Shown: positions 1-9,676, numbered from the stretch's first letter. The stretch is 61,135 bases of DNA from Litchfieldia alkalitelluris (GCF_002153425.1 NZ_KZ119600.1:4812335-4873469); one strand, 5' to 3'. A program made the numbers and translations. The notes: generated from the letters alone by a model not told the origin.

Positions 1-379
<379 letters not shown>

Positions 380-466
380 AACTATTTTTAAAACTTCTGT
401 AAGTCTTATCAATCCAATATGTTATCTAGTTTTGAGAGGACAATTTATTTTGTTTTATCTCAACAA

Positions 467-582
467 GTCCAGTGACGATAGCGGAGAGGTCACACCCGTT
501 CCCATGCCGAACACGGTAGTTAAGCTCTCCAGCGCCGATGATAGTTGGGGTTTACCCCTGTGAAAGTAGGACGTTGCTGGGC
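467..582 (+). rRNA. 5S ribosomal RNA
   Basis: A 116-nt segment carries the 5S core (CACACCCGTTCCCATGCCGA and GTTAAGCTC). Its ends pair to form helix I (GTCCAGTGAC with GTTGCTGGGC, some G-U pairs). It lies about 90 bp after the 23S gene and is followed directly by a strong terminator, so it is the last gene of the rRNA operon; no tRNA cluster follows. Confidence 0.96.
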
Positions 583-588
583 AGATAA

Positions 589-618
589 AGACATTCTCAA
601 TAGAGGGTGTCTTTTTTT
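589..618 (+). terminator. rRNA operon terminator
   Basis: A 10-bp stem (AGACATTCTC / GAGGGTGTCT, with G-U pairs), AATA loop and a run of T: a textbook intrinsic terminator just after 5S. A close relative of this hairpin recurs at 2113-2144. Confidence 0.92.
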
Positions 619-654
619 GTGTTTTATATTGGTATGATTTTTGCTTTGGCTATT

Positions 655-780
655 GCTTTTCCCGCAGGAACGAGCGTTTCTTCGTTGACTATGCAGCAAG
701 TTATCTCGACGGATTCATTACAAGGTTTTACTCGTAGAGGAAGAGACACCGTATCTTACGCAAAAATTACTACTCTAAGT
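655..780 (+). repeat. Degenerate interspersed repeat, copy 1
   Basis: This stretch is homologous, in inverted orientation, to about 39770-39890. Three identical blocks (CAGGAACGAGCGTTT, TCTCGACGGAT, GTAGAGGAAGAGACA) occur in the same order with the same spacing to within one base. A 64-codon open frame here has no ribosome binding site and is best read as repeat DNA. The copy is truncated: the palindromic segment and terminal direct repeats of the second copy are missing. Confidence 0.75.
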
Positions 781-814
781 AAAATTACAAATAGTCTTTA
801 ATAGAGCTAATTAA

Positions 815-1006
815 ATGAAGACTGAAACTCATGAAAAATCAAATTTGAGTCTTCATTTTCCCAGAATGAAGACTGAAACTCATGAGAAACCAGAATTGGG
901 TCTTCATTTTCCCAGAATGAAGACTGAACTCCAGAAAAAACTAGATTTGAGTCTTCATTTCCTCAGAACGAAGCCTGCCTCACGCAAGAATAAAGACCTA
1001 TCATCG
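815..1006 (+). repeat. 51-bp tandem array A (3 units plus decayed fourth)
   Basis: Three consecutive units start at 815, 866 and 917, each exactly 51 bp; a diverged fourth begins at 968. Each unit holds the arm ATGAAGACT, about 24 nt, the complementary arm AGTCTTCAT and a 9-nt linker (TTTCCCAGA). The arms can pair within a unit or, with a shorter loop, across a unit boundary. The architecture and much of the sequence match array C at 50 kb. The 69-codon frame through it has no ribosome binding site and is a by-product of the multiple-of-three period. Confidence 0.9.
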
Positions 1007-1104
1007 TTTTTAATGATCAGCTAATTAATTGTGTAACTGTGTTACTATTAAATGTAGAATAACAAAAGATATTTCACATCATCACTAGGAAGAAGGTGTG
1101 TAGT

Positions 1105-2070
1105 ATGGAAAGCTCTCCGAGATTACTAAAGCGTTTTTCTAAGGATTTAAATCATTTTTATGGTATCACTCCTGTTGGTATTTATGAGGCACCAAGGGGT
1201 TTCGCAGCAGAAACATTTTTTGTAGATACGGAAGATCATTCATATTTTTTGAAGATCATGCATAACCCAAGACGACAAAATATATTTAAAAATGGTTTAA
1301 GGGTAGTAGATGCTTTAGTTAAAAGTGGCATTGATTATATTACTAGGGTCGTTACATTAAGCACAGGTGAATTATTTTTTGAAAAAGATGGTTCCGTCAT
1401 CGCATTATTTAAACGAATAGATGCAAAGCAAAGCTATGAGTATAATAGGGAAGCCGTATTTAGAAAACTTGCTCATATATATCGTACTTCAATGAATATT
1501 CCGGAAAGGGATAGCTTTATGAAGGAAGAGTTTAGTGACCATTTCATTAAGGGGTACGAAGAGAACGTCCAATTTATTCTAAGTCATGAGGTAAAAGGGG
1601 AGGAAGCTCAGGAAGTAAAAGACATGTTAATTCCTCATAAAGAGTTTCTAAAATCCTGTCCTGAAACTATTAAAGAGACGATCGCTAAATGCCAGAATGA
1701 GCATGCAGATTACTATATTACTCACAGCGATATCATACCCAATATAATGATTGCGGAAAATGGAGATCATTTTATTATAGATTTTGATGAAACTATTTTT
1801 GCCCCATTAGAAAGGGATGGTTTTTTGACCATTGCAGCAAAAAATGAAGACAGTAAACTTTGGTTATCTATCATGAGAGAATTTTTCCCAGGGTACGAAG
1901 TAAACGAAACCTTTATAAAGTACTATTTGTACGAACGGTTTATGATCGACTTAACTAGCTTTATCCAAGATCTTTTACATAATCCAGATAGAGAATATCG
2001 GGTGAAGGTAGTAAATTCAACGAGAGATTATTTGTTAGGATGGCTATTACCTATGATGGTGAAATATTAA
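1105..2070 (+). CDS. Aminoglycoside phosphotransferase/choline kinase-fold protein
   Basis: A 321-residue protein of the APH-type kinase superfamily. The Brenner-type catalytic motif HSDIIPN is at residues 207-213 (catalytic Asp 209) and the metal-binding IIDFDE at about 224-229. The N-terminal lobe has an FLKI strand that should carry the ATP-binding Lys. The substrate cannot be told: relatives phosphorylate antibiotics, sugars, homoserine or spore-coat components (CotS-like). Start ATG 1105 is preferred over GTG 1096 because AAGGTG sits 6 nt upstream of it. The gene stands alone between the rRNA operon and csfB, a position where B. subtilis has no such gene, and ends in its own terminator, so it is probably accessory. 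Confidence 0.8.
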   Translation: MESSPRLLKRFSKDLNHFYGITPVGIYEAPRGFAAETFFVDTEDHSYFLKIMHNPRRQNIFKNGLRVVDALVKSGIDYITRVVTLSTGELFFEKDGSVIALFKRIDAKQSYEYNREAVFRKLAHIYRTSMNIPERDSFMKEEFSDHFIKGYEENVQFILSHEVKGEEAQEVKDMLIPHKEFLKSCPETIKETIAKCQNEHADYYITHSDIIPNIMIAENGDHFIIDFDETIFAPLERDGFLTIAAKNEDSKLWLSIMREFFPGYEVNETFIKYYLYERFMIDLTSFIQDLLHNPDREYRVKVVNSTRDYLLGWLLPMMVKY

Positions 2071-2112
2071 TTGTTTTTGCATAAAGTGGAGTGTATTGAT
2101 TAGCAATTATAG

Positions 2113-2144
2113 AGACATTACTCAGATGGAGGGTGTCTTTTTTT
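2113..2144 (+). terminator. Terminator, near-copy of the rRNA terminator
   Basis: Stem AGACATTACTC / GGAGGGTGTCT followed by seven T. It shares AGACATT, CTC and GAGGGTGTCTTTTTTT with the terminator at 589-618, differing by one insertion and loop changes. Confidence 0.85.
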
Positions 2145-2250
2145 GCTTTGATTAGAAAAATATAATGAAGGTGTAACAATTTTTGAATCATGTGCATAAA
2201 TTGAATCTACATCAACAATTAAATCTACTTTATTTTTTCAAAGAATCAAA

Positions 2251-2280
2251 GAATAGAAAAGCACCTTCTCGGCCATACTA
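2251..2280 (+). promoter_or_regulatory. Sigma-F/sigma-G promoter of csfB
   Basis: GAATA, 18 bp, CATACTA, with GG two bases before the -10. This fits the sigma-G consensus (GHATR-N18-CATWMTA) and the sigma-F -10 consensus (GGNNANAMTW). The predicted start site lies only about 14 nt before the csfB ATG, so the leader would begin almost at the Shine-Dalgarno. Confidence 0.75.
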
Positions 2281-2300
2281 TGAATGGAGGTGGAGAAACT

Positions 2301-2528
2301 ATGGGTAGCTTAATTTCTTCAAAGAAACAGGATAGTTTACAAGAATGCTTGATTTGTGAACAGGAAAGGGATAATGGGATTCATTTATTAAACTATTTTA
2401 TTTGTAAAAACTGTGAGAGTGACATTGTTCAATCAGAGACAAAAGATCAAGGGTATAATCTCTATGTTCACAGGTTAAGAAAAGTGAAAAATGCACTTAT
2501 GCCTACGGGTCAGAATAAAGCTAATTAA
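2301..2528 (+). CDS. csfB: Anti-sigma-G factor Gin (CsfB)
   Basis: A 75-residue zinc-finger protein with Cys16-x2-Cys19 and Cys35-x2-Cys38, the signature of Gin. In B. subtilis Gin binds sigma-G (and sigma-E) and prevents premature sigma-G activity in the forespore. The spacing between the knuckles, the GIHLL segment and the following YxxYVxxLRxxK stretch match the family. ATG 2301 is chosen over an in-frame ATG at 2280 because GGAGGTGG lies 7 nt before it. A forespore-type promoter precedes it and a terminator follows. The position right after an rRNA operon is conserved with B. subtilis. Confidence 0.88.
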   Translation: MGSLISSKKQDSLQECLICEQERDNGIHLLNYFICKNCESDIVQSETKDQGYNLYVHRLRKVKNALMPTGQNKAN

Positions 2529-2562
2529 ATCTAATAGTGAATATTTGTCTTATATAATACAT

Positions 2563-2608
2563 AGGGGACCTACGATTTGTTTCATAAACGTAGGTTTCCT
2601 ATTTTTTT
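2563..2608 (+). terminator. csfB terminator
   Basis: Stem AGGGGACCTACG / CGTAGGTTTCCT (two G-U pairs) followed by ATTTTTTT. Confidence 0.85.
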
Positions 2609-2719
2609 GCGTAAAATAAAGTGATTCATTAAAACTAATATGTATTTGACCTATTCATTCCCATTAAAGATAAAGACTTGTATAATAAAAGTAGTATTGA
2701 TGGAAAGAGGTTAATTTAT

Positions 2720-4177
2720 ATGGATCAGAGTAAGACACCTCTATACGATAAGGTGATGGAACATCAGAAAAAGTCACCTATATCTTTTCATGTACCTGGT
2801 CATAAAAATGGATCTGTATTCAATAAAATGGGCAAAGACATCTTTGAACAGATCTTAAGGATCGATGTAACGGAAATTGAGGGAATGGATGACTTGCATC
2901 AACCTGATGGTGTCATACAAGAGGCGCAAGATTTGGCAGCGAATTTGTATGGAGTTAAGGATACATTTTTCTTAGTGGGTGGATCTACTGTTGGTAATTT
3001 AGCAGCTATTATGAGTTCGCTAAAAACTGGAGATAAAGTAATTGTCCAAAGGAATTCACATCAATCAGTCTTCCATGGTATTGAGCTTGCTGGAGCAACT
3101 CCAGTTTTTATCCATCCTGATGTTGATGTTGAAACAGGGTTGTCTTTAGGTGTTTCAAAGTATGCATTAAAAGAGACTATTGAACGTTTTCCAATGGCAA
3201 AAGCAATTATTCTTACAAATCCTACATATGAAGGCTATGGGCAGCCACTAGACGATCATGTGGAGTTGGCTCATCATGCAGGAATGATCGTCATTATTGA
3301 TGAGGCCCATGGTGCTCATCTTGTTTTGAAAGATAGTCATTGGCCTGTATCTTCCATTCATGCTGGTGCAGATATCATCATCCAGTCTGCACATAAAATG
3401 CTTCCTGCAATGACGATGACGGCATTTTTACACATAAACAGTAGTCGAATAAACAAGGGTAGGGTAAAGAACTATCTTCGTATGCTGCAGTCAAGCAGTC
3501 CATCCTATCCTCTCATGGTATCATTAGATTTAGGAAGAGCATATTTGGCGAAGATACTAGAGAGCGATTGGAGCAGAATGACAGATCATCTATTGCAGTT
3601 TAAAGAGGGATTAAATCGTGGAGATGGCTGGGTTCGATCACCTAATAGGATAAATCAATATGTTCAAGACCCTTTAAAGTTAGTGTTTGTTGCTGATGAA
3701 TACATAAGTACGGACACTTGGAAGGAAAAGATGGAGTCATTGAACGTTTTTCCAGAGCTGGTTACCCCAAACCATATACTACTAACGCTTCCGTTGACTG
3801 TAGATGGACTCGCAACGGCTGATTGGACAAGTTTGATGAAACGTAGCCTTTTGGGTGAAAAAAATGGTTACGTCATAAAAAGGGATAACATAAAAAAATT
3901 CACTGTAAACGAAAATGAATCTATTTTTTCCGAAGCGGTGGTTCCACTTTCTCAGTTATTAGAGATGGAAGTTTTTAAAGTTCCATGGACAGAAAGTATA
4001 GGATTAGTGGCTGCAGAAACGATTACACCTTATCCACCTGGAATTCCGTTGATCATGAAGGGTGAATATATTAGTGAATATCATATTGTACAATTACATC
4101 GTCATATAGAGAATAAAACTAGATTTCAAACTGGAGATTCTTGGTTCAAGGATGGAATCTCTGTAGTAATGAAATGA
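2720..4177 (+). CDS. yaaO: Orn/Lys/Arg decarboxylase family PLP enzyme (YaaO)
   Basis: A 485-residue fold-type I PLP enzyme of the Orn/Lys/Arg decarboxylase major-domain family. Visible are the N-terminal PGHKNG motif (about 26-31), the cofactor-contacting [10 protein letters not shown] (about 191-200) and the Schiff-base lysine in [10 protein letters not shown] (Lys226). The enzyme would decarboxylate a basic amino acid toward polyamines; which one is not readable from sequence (B. subtilis SpeA, a relative, uses arginine). Start ATG 2720 follows AGAGG; an upstream in-frame ATG at 2678 lacks a binding site. It precedes tmk by 13 bp and is probably co-transcribed with tmk, as in B. subtilis. 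Confidence 0.88.
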   Translation: MDQSKTPLYDKVMEHQKKSPISFHVPGHKNGSVFNKMGKDIFEQILRIDVTEIEGMDDLHQPDGVIQEAQDLAANLYGVKDTFFLVGGSTVGNLAAIMSSLKTGDKVIVQRNSHQSVFHGIELAGATPVFIHPDVDVETGLSLGVSKYALKETIERFPMAKAIILTNPTYEGYGQPLDDHVELAHHAGMIVIIDEAHGAHLVLKDSHWPVSSIHAGADIIIQSAHKMLPAMTMTAFLHINSSRINKGRVKNYLRMLQSSSPSYPLMVSLDLGRAYLAKILESDWSRMTDHLLQFKEGLNRGDGWVRSPNRINQYVQDPLKLVFVADEYISTDTWKEKMESLNVFPELVTPNHILLTLPLTVDGLATADWTSLMKRSLLGEKNGYVIKRDNIKKFTVNENESIFSEAVVPLSQLLEMEVFKVPWTESIGLVAAETITPYPPGIPLIMKGEYISEYHIVQLHRHIENKTRFQTGDSWFKDGISVVMK

Positions 4178-4190
4178 AGGAGAATGTATT

Positions 4191-4820
4191 GTGGAAGGTA
4201 TTTTTATAACGTTTGAAGGTGGAGAAGGTGCAGGTAAAACGACTGTTCTTCAAACCGTAAAGAATAGATTAGAGAAGGAAGGAAAAAAGGTTTTTACCAC
4301 TCGTGAGCCTGGAGGAAGTGTTATTGCTGAGAAAATAAGGGAAGTAATATTAGACCCATCCCATACAGAGATGGATCCTCGTACGGAAGCATTGCTCTAT
4401 GCGGCTGCAAGGAGGCAACACCTAGTAGAAAAGGTTATACCATATCTAGAGCAAGGATATATTATTTTGTGTGATCGATTTATCGACAGTAGTTTAGTAT
4501 ATCAAGGTGATGCGAGGGGAATTGGGATTGAGGAAGTACTGGCAATTAATTTATTTGCGACAGAAGGCCTCCTACCACAACTAACCTTATACTTTGATAT
4601 TGATCCAGAAGAAGGATTAAAGAGAATCCAGGCTAATAGTGATAGAGAGGTTAATCGTTTGGATCAAGAGAAACTTGATTTTCACGTGAATGTAAGGAAA
4701 GCATATCAAAGTTTAGCAAAAAAAGAAGCCAATAGAATTAAAACGGTGGATGCTTCCCCTACTATAGAAGACGTAGTAGAGAATGTTTGGGCTCAATTAA
4801 AGGAAACCATAGAAAAATAG
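4191..4820 (+). CDS. tmk: Thymidylate kinase
   Basis: A 209-residue dTMP kinase that makes dTDP for DNA synthesis. The P-loop GGEGAGKT is at residues 10-17, followed by the TREPGG substrate motif and a DR(F/Y) segment (CDRFIDSS). The length is normal. It begins with GTG, placed by AAGGAG about 8 nt upstream. The tmk-darA-holB order is the conserved Firmicute arrangement that links nucleotide supply, a c-di-AMP sensor and the clamp loader. Confidence 0.96.
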   Translation: MEGIFITFEGGEGAGKTTVLQTVKNRLEKEGKKVFTTREPGGSVIAEKIREVILDPSHTEMDPRTEALLYAAARRQHLVEKVIPYLEQGYIILCDRFIDSSLVYQGDARGIGIEEVLAINLFATEGLLPQLTLYFDIDPEEGLKRIQANSDREVNRLDQEKLDFHVNVRKAYQSLAKKEANRIKTVDASPTIEDVVENVWAQLKETIEK

Positions 4821-4860
4821 TAGGCCGGAATTATACAATAACTCTGAAAAATCGTTATAA

Positions 4861-5289
<429 letters not shown>

Positions 5290-5299
5290 GCGGAGATAT

Positions 5300-6289
5300 A
5301 TGATGAATTGGGAAACCCTTTCGTTAACCCAACCAACTGTAGTTAAAATGCTTACAAATAGTTTAAGAAAAGATCGCCTAGCTCATGCCTATTTATTTGA
5401 AGGTGGAAGAGGCAGTGGGAAATTAGAAGTGGCAAAGGTATTAACAAAGTCCTTTTTTTGCGAAAATAAAATGGATGAAGAGCCTTGTCTTTCATGTGGC
5501 GATTGTAAACGTATAGATTCTGGGAACCACCCAGATGTTCATATTATTAATACCGATAGTCAATCCATTAAGGTAGATCAAATTAGGCACTTGAAAAAGG
5601 AATTTAGCTTCCGTGGAGTGGAATCTAAGAAGAAAGTATACTTAGTGGAAGAAGCAGAGAAAATGACTATTGGTGCTGCAAATAGTATCTTAAAGTTTTT
5701 AGAGGAGCCTGAGGGGGAAGCTTTGGCTGTTTTAATGACAACACAGTTTCACCGTATTATTAAAACAATTGTTTCGAGATCCCAAGTTATATCCTTTGCC
5801 CCCTTAGCACCTGAACAGCTTGTGGACAAGCTTATTGGTGAAGGGGTTTCAGAAACAGATGCAAAAGCAGTTTCGCAGATTACTTATGATTTGGAAGAAG
5901 CTATCCAACTCTGCCAAGATAATTGGATTGCGCAAGCTAGAAATAAAGTGATACAATTAGTAGATGAGATTTCAATGCGTCCAAAGCATGCATTTATTAC
6001 GGTTCAAGAGGCATGGATGCCTTTTTTCAAAGAAAAACAGGACATGCAATTAGGACTGGATTTATTAATGATATGGTATCGTGATATTCTTAGACTTCAA
6101 ATTAATGACGATAGTCAAATTGTTTATATAGATCAAATCAATAAACTACAAGAATATTCGTTAAAGCTATCTCAGAAAAAGCTGGGATCCAACCTCCAGG
6201 CGGTAATGAATGCAAAACGCAGATTGGATGCCAACACCGCTCCCCAGCTATTAATGGAGCAATTGCTTCTTAGGTTACAGGAGGGATAA
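5300..6289 (+). CDS. holB: DNA polymerase III delta' subunit
   Basis: A 329-residue clamp-loader subunit. It has an AAA+ N-terminal domain with a P-loop-like GGRGSGK (about 36-42), a four-cysteine zinc module (C-x8-C-x2-C-x2-C, CLSCGDC at about 60), and the SRSQ sensor/arginine-finger segment near residue 153. It works in the cytoplasmic replisome to load the beta clamp. ATG 5300 is adjacent to another ATG at 5303; GGCGGAG upstream could serve either. The following gene ricT starts 1 bp after the stop, so the two are translationally linked. Confidence 0.93.
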   Translation: MMNWETLSLTQPTVVKMLTNSLRKDRLAHAYLFEGGRGSGKLEVAKVLTKSFFCENKMDEEPCLSCGDCKRIDSGNHPDVHIINTDSQSIKVDQIRHLKKEFSFRGVESKKKVYLVEEAEKMTIGAANSILKFLEEPEGEALAVLMTTQFHRIIKTIVSRSQVISFAPLAPEQLVDKLIGEGVSETDAKAVSQITYDLEEAIQLCQDNWIAQARNKVIQLVDEISMRPKHAFITVQEAWMPFFKEKQDMQLGLDLLMIWYRDILRLQINDDSQIVYIDQINKLQEYSLKLSQKKLGSNLQAVMNAKRRLDANTAPQLLMEQLLLRLQEG

Positions 6290-6290
6290 C

Positions 6291-7118
6291 GTGCATCGAG
6301 TAGTAGGTGTTCGATTTAAAAAAGCCGGGAAAATTTATTATTTTTCACCAGGCGATTTAACTATAAATGTTGATGACTATGTCATCGTAGAAACAGCCCG
6401 TGGTATTGAATTCGGGAAAGCTGTTATCGGTATTAAAGAGGTAGGAGAGAACGACGTCGTTCTTCCACTGAAAAATGTTTTAAGGCTAGCCACCGATAAA
6501 GATAAGCTTATCGTGCAGGAAAATCGGGAGGAAGCTCAAAAAGCGTTCGAAGTCTGCCAAAGTAAAATTGAAAGCCATGAGCTCGATATGAAACTAGTGG
6601 ATGTGGAATACACATTTGATAGGAATAAAATTTTATTTTATTTCACAGCAGATGGGAGAATTGACTTTAGGGAGCTAGTTAAGGATTTAGCGTCCATTTT
6701 TCGAACGAGAATTGAGCTACGCCAGATAGGTGTACGTGATGAAGCGAAAATGCTAGGGGGCATAGGCCCATGTGGTCGAATGCTTTGCTGTTCTACTTTC
6801 TTAGGTGATTTTGAGCCAGTTTCTATTAAAATGGCAAAAGATCAAAATTTATCACTTAATCCCACTAAGATTTCTGGATTATGCGGTCGTCTTATGTGCT
6901 GTTTAAAATATGAGAATGATTTGTATGAGTCTGCTAAAAAAGAGCTCCCAGATCTTCATGATGAGCTAAAAACAAGTTATGGCAGAGGAAAAGTAGTAGG
7001 ATTGAATATGTTAGAAAGACTAATTCAAGTAGAAGTATTTGAATCTAGTCGTGTCATCGAATTCACATTGGATGAGCTCATTGAAGAAGGAGCTATTACC
7101 AGCGAAGCCACGAAATAA
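6291..7118 (+). CDS. ricT: RicT/YaaT, PSP1-domain Fe-S protein of the Y-complex
   Basis: A 275-residue PSP1-domain protein. Cysteines 161, 166, 167 and 198, 203, 204 fall in the motifs PCGRMLCC and LCGRLMCC, which in the B. subtilis RicAFT complex take part in 4Fe-4S cluster binding. RicAFT stimulates RNase Y mRNA processing and affects the sporulation phosphorelay, competence and biofilm formation. GTG 6291 is the start, with AGGAGGG upstream. It lies between holB and yabA as in B. subtilis. Confidence 0.95.
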   Translation: MHRVVGVRFKKAGKIYYFSPGDLTINVDDYVIVETARGIEFGKAVIGIKEVGENDVVLPLKNVLRLATDKDKLIVQENREEAQKAFEVCQSKIESHELDMKLVDVEYTFDRNKILFYFTADGRIDFRELVKDLASIFRTRIELRQIGVRDEAKMLGGIGPCGRMLCCSTFLGDFEPVSIKMAKDQNLSLNPTKISGLCGRLMCCLKYENDLYESAKKELPDLHDELKTSYGRGKVVGLNMLERLIQVEVFESSRVIEFTLDELIEEGAITSEATK

Positions 7119-7133
7119 TGAGGTGTGGGTATC

Positions 7134-7481
7134 GTGAATAAAAATGAGATCTTTACCCGAGTTAGTCAATTGGAGGAACGAATTGGCGGGCTACATCATG
7201 AACTTGGGGAGTTAAAAGAGCAACTAGCTCTATTACTTGAAGAAAATCATCATTTGCAAATTGAAAATGCTAATTTGCGCCAAAGAATGGAATCAGAACA
7301 GAAATCTAAACCAAATGAGCAGGAGGAAACAGGGGATCGTCTAAAGCCTGATTTTGGTGAAGGATACGATAACTTAGCCCGACTTTATCAAGAAGGCTTT
7401 CATATTTGCAATATGCATTATGGTAGCATTCGTAAAGAGGGTGACTGTCTGTTTTGCTTATCCTTTTTAAATAAAAAGTGA
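7134..7481 (+). CDS. yabA: Replication initiation control protein YabA
   Basis: A 115-residue protein with an N-terminal leucine-zipper coiled coil (residues about 5-60) and a C-terminal zinc-binding tail (HICNMHYG and CLFC). YabA bridges DnaA and DnaN and prevents over-initiation of replication. GTG 7134 is chosen over GTG 7125 because GAGGTG (7120-7125) is then correctly spaced and the protein starts MNKNEIF like the family. It is followed by a terminator. Confidence 0.93.
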   Translation: MNKNEIFTRVSQLEERIGGLHHELGELKEQLALLLEENHHLQIENANLRQRMESEQKSKPNEQEETGDRLKPDFGEGYDNLARLYQEGFHICNMHYGSIRKEGDCLFCLSFLNKK

Positions 7482-7487
7482 TGCAAC

Positions 7488-7522
7488 AAAGTCTTTCCGA
7501 TATTGATCGGAGAGACTTTTTC
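7488..7522 (+). terminator. yabA terminator
   Basis: A stem of about 14 bp (AAAGTCTTTCCGAT / ATCGGAGAGACTTT) followed by T residues, closing the yaaO-yabA group. Confidence 0.9.
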
Positions 7523-7669
7523 TCATGATAATTTATAAGACTCTTGGAATTCATGTATGTCTAGCTTTGGCGACTACTTGCGCAAGTTCATCAACAACTG
7601 TATTTTCAGTTATAATTAAGAAATAAATTAGGCGTACTAATAGCCATATAAAAAGGAACGAGTTTAAAA

Positions 7670-8410
7670 ATGACAGAGAAAAAGGGAATCGAATATATTC
7701 ACTACATGCCAGGGAAAAAAAGATATATTTATCAAAGAAACGATATATTTTCATTTTCAATTGATGCAGTTTTATTAGCTAAATTCGCAAAAGCACCAAA
7801 AGCAACTGGTAAAATCATTGATCTGTGTACGGGAACTGGGGCAATCCCATTATTACTTTCTACAAGAACTAGTGCACCAATTGATGCAGTTGAGATTCAA
7901 AGCTTATTATGCGAGCTGGCTGAAAAAAGCATAAAATACAATGACTTAGAAGGACAAATAAGCCTCATTCATAAAAACATATTAGACTTAGACAAGGAAG
8001 TTTCTTGGGGCAGTTATGATCTTGTGACATGTAATCCTCCTTACTTCACTGTTACGTCCGATCAAGGGAAAAATAGAAACGAAAAGATATCTTATGCACG
8101 TCATGAAATTGCCTGTACACTAGATGACGTCATTCGTATATGTGCAAGACTTGTTAATCAGACTGGTAAAATTGCAATGGTGCACCGCCCAGAAAGACTA
8201 GCAGATATCATTATAACAATGAGAAAATACAAGGTAGAACCAAAAGTTATTCAATATGTACACCCTAGAAAAGATAGGGAAGCTAATATGATATTAATTG
8301 AGGCTGTTCGTGGGGGAAAACCTGGTCTAAAAACGTATCCTCCGTTTTTTGTTTATGGAGATGGGCAAGAATATACAAAGGAGTTCAAAGAGTATTATGA
8401 AACATGGTAA
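7670..8410 (+). CDS. trmN6: tRNA1(Val) adenine-N6 methyltransferase family (YabB)
   Basis: A 246-residue class I SAM-dependent methyltransferase. The SAM-binding DLCTGTGAIP is at residues 51-60 and the N6-adenine/N6-glutamine motif NPPY at 122-125. It corresponds to the YabB/TrmN6 family (E. coli YfiC modifies A37 of tRNA1-Val). The substrate in Bacillus is inferred from the family. It overlaps the start of yazA by 14 nt and forms a three-gene unit with yazA and rsmI. Confidence 0.88.
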   Translation: MTEKKGIEYIHYMPGKKRYIYQRNDIFSFSIDAVLLAKFAKAPKATGKIIDLCTGTGAIPLLLSTRTSAPIDAVEIQSLLCELAEKSIKYNDLEGQISLIHKNILDLDKEVSWGSYDLVTCNPPYFTVTSDQGKNRNEKISYARHEIACTLDDVIRICARLVNQTGKIAMVHRPERLADIIITMRKYKVEPKVIQYVHPRKDREANMILIEAVRGGKPGLKTYPPFFVYGDGQEYTKEFKEYYETW

Positions 8411-8666
8411 TGGAGAACATTTTGTTTATATAATAAGATGCAACGATGAAACATATTATACAGGCTACACGACAGATATAGAAAAACGCATAAACCAACA
8501 TGAGGCAGGAAAAGGAGCAAAATATACGCGAGGGAGAAGCCCCCTCTCACTAGTTTATGAAGAGTCTTTCCAAACAAAAGGAGAAGCTCTTAAACGGGAG
8601 TATGAAATAAAACAGCTCTCTAGACAGGAAAAAGAGGCTATTATTAGTGAAGGTGGAGAGAAGTAA
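8397..8666 (+). CDS. yazA: GIY-YIG nuclease-fold protein YazA
   Basis: An 89-residue UPF0213/GIY-YIG domain protein. The hallmark appears as VYIIRC plus YYTGYT (residues about 9-22) and is followed by the conserved KGAKYTRGRSPL segment. Family members resemble the SLX1 nuclease domain, but a cellular role is not established. ATG 8397 is the likely start, giving a 14-nt overlap with trmN6; a longer frame from 8349 has no family support. The stop overlaps the rsmI start as TAATG. Confidence 0.85.
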   Translation: MKHGNGEHFVYIIRCNDETYYTGYTTDIEKRINQHEAGKGAKYTRGRSPLSLVYEESFQTKGEALKREYEIKQLSRQEKEAIISEGGEK

Positions 8667-9544
8667 TGTACATACAACAGAGCTACCGGGACGAAATTGA
8701 AGGCTGTTTGTACTTAGTACCAACACCAATAGGTAATCTACAGGACATGACTTTTCGTGCAGTAGACGTACTTAAAGAAGCAGATGTTATTGCAGCTGAA
8801 GATACGAGACATACAAAAAAATTGTGTCACGTATTTTCAATTAATACTCCCCTAATTAGCTATCATGAGCACAATAAACGGGATAGGGAAGATGAGCTGG
8901 TTGAACGTGTAAAAAAGGGAGAAAAAGTTGCTTTAGTTAGTGATGCTGGTATGCCGGCCATATCAGACCCTGGAGCGGACTTAGTAGCAAGGTTTTATAA
9001 AGAGGAGTTACCAGTTATCCCGCTTCCAGGTGCTAATGCAGCCTTAACAGCCTTAATATCTTCAGCTTTACCCACAGATAAGTTTACCTTTATAGGTTTT
9101 CTAGACAGGAAAAAGAAAGATAGAAATGCAGCCCTAAATGAAATAAAGAATGAAGATAGCACTTTAATTTTTTACGAATCTCCACACAGGTTAAAAGAAA
9201 CATTGAATGCTATTAGTTCTGAGTTAGGAAATCGACAGATGGCTCTATGTCGTGAACTAACGAAGCAGTTTGAAACGATTATTCGTGGTAGTGTAGAAGA
9301 AATTCTCTCTTTTATAGAAGCTGAGGGTGTTAAAGGGGAATGTGTCATTATTGTTGAAGGCATAACGGAAAAGGAAAAAGTAGCTTTAGAAACGGACATG
9401 TCATGGTGGAACTCCCTTTCTGTTGTAGAACATGTGAATGTATACATTAATGATGGAAAATCATCGAAGGAAGCTATTGCACAAACGGCTAAAGATAGAG
9501 GCTTAAAAAAGCGGGATGTTTACCAAGCGTACCATATTAACTAA
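8666..9544 (+). CDS. rsmI: 16S rRNA (cytidine-1402 2'-O)-methyltransferase
   Basis: A 292-residue tetrapyrrole-methylase-fold enzyme. The N-terminal YLVPTPIGNLQDMTFRA, the AAEDTRHT motif (about residues 43-50) and SDAGMPAISDPG (about 91-102) are diagnostic of RsmI. It methylates the ribose of C1402 in the 16S decoding centre. The start overlaps the yazA stop by one base. A bidirectional hairpin follows that also terminates abrB from the opposite strand. Confidence 0.95.
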   Translation: MYIQQSYRDEIEGCLYLVPTPIGNLQDMTFRAVDVLKEADVIAAEDTRHTKKLCHVFSINTPLISYHEHNKRDREDELVERVKKGEKVALVSDAGMPAISDPGADLVARFYKEELPVIPLPGANAALTALISSALPTDKFTFIGFLDRKKKDRNAALNEIKNEDSTLIFYESPHRLKETLNAISSELGNRQMALCRELTKQFETIIRGSVEEILSFIEAEGVKGECVIIVEGITEKEKVALETDMSWWNSLSVVEHVNVYINDGKSSKEAIAQTAKDRGLKKRDVYQAYHIN

Positions 9545-9552
9545 ATTTGCAT

Positions 9553-9596
9553 AAAAAAAGAAGATGGGCAGTCAATTGACTATACATCTTCTTTTT
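9553..9596. terminator. Bidirectional terminator between rsmI and abrB
   Basis: A-rich arm AAAAAAGAAGATG and T-rich arm CATCTTCTTTTT enclose an 18-nt loop containing the palindrome GTCAATTGAC. U-tracts form on both strands, suiting the convergent genes rsmI (+) and abrB (-). Confidence 0.88.
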
Positions 9597-9676
9597 AATT
9601 AAAAGCTAAGATATTATATGTTTTCAAAACCAGCATTTTGGCCGATGTCCAAGGAGCTTGGACTTTTCCAATAATA

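Noticed and set aside
607-801. A 64-codon frame after 5S as a small membrane protein
   Set aside because: It begins inside the rRNA terminator and runs through an interspersed repeat present elsewhere in inverted form.
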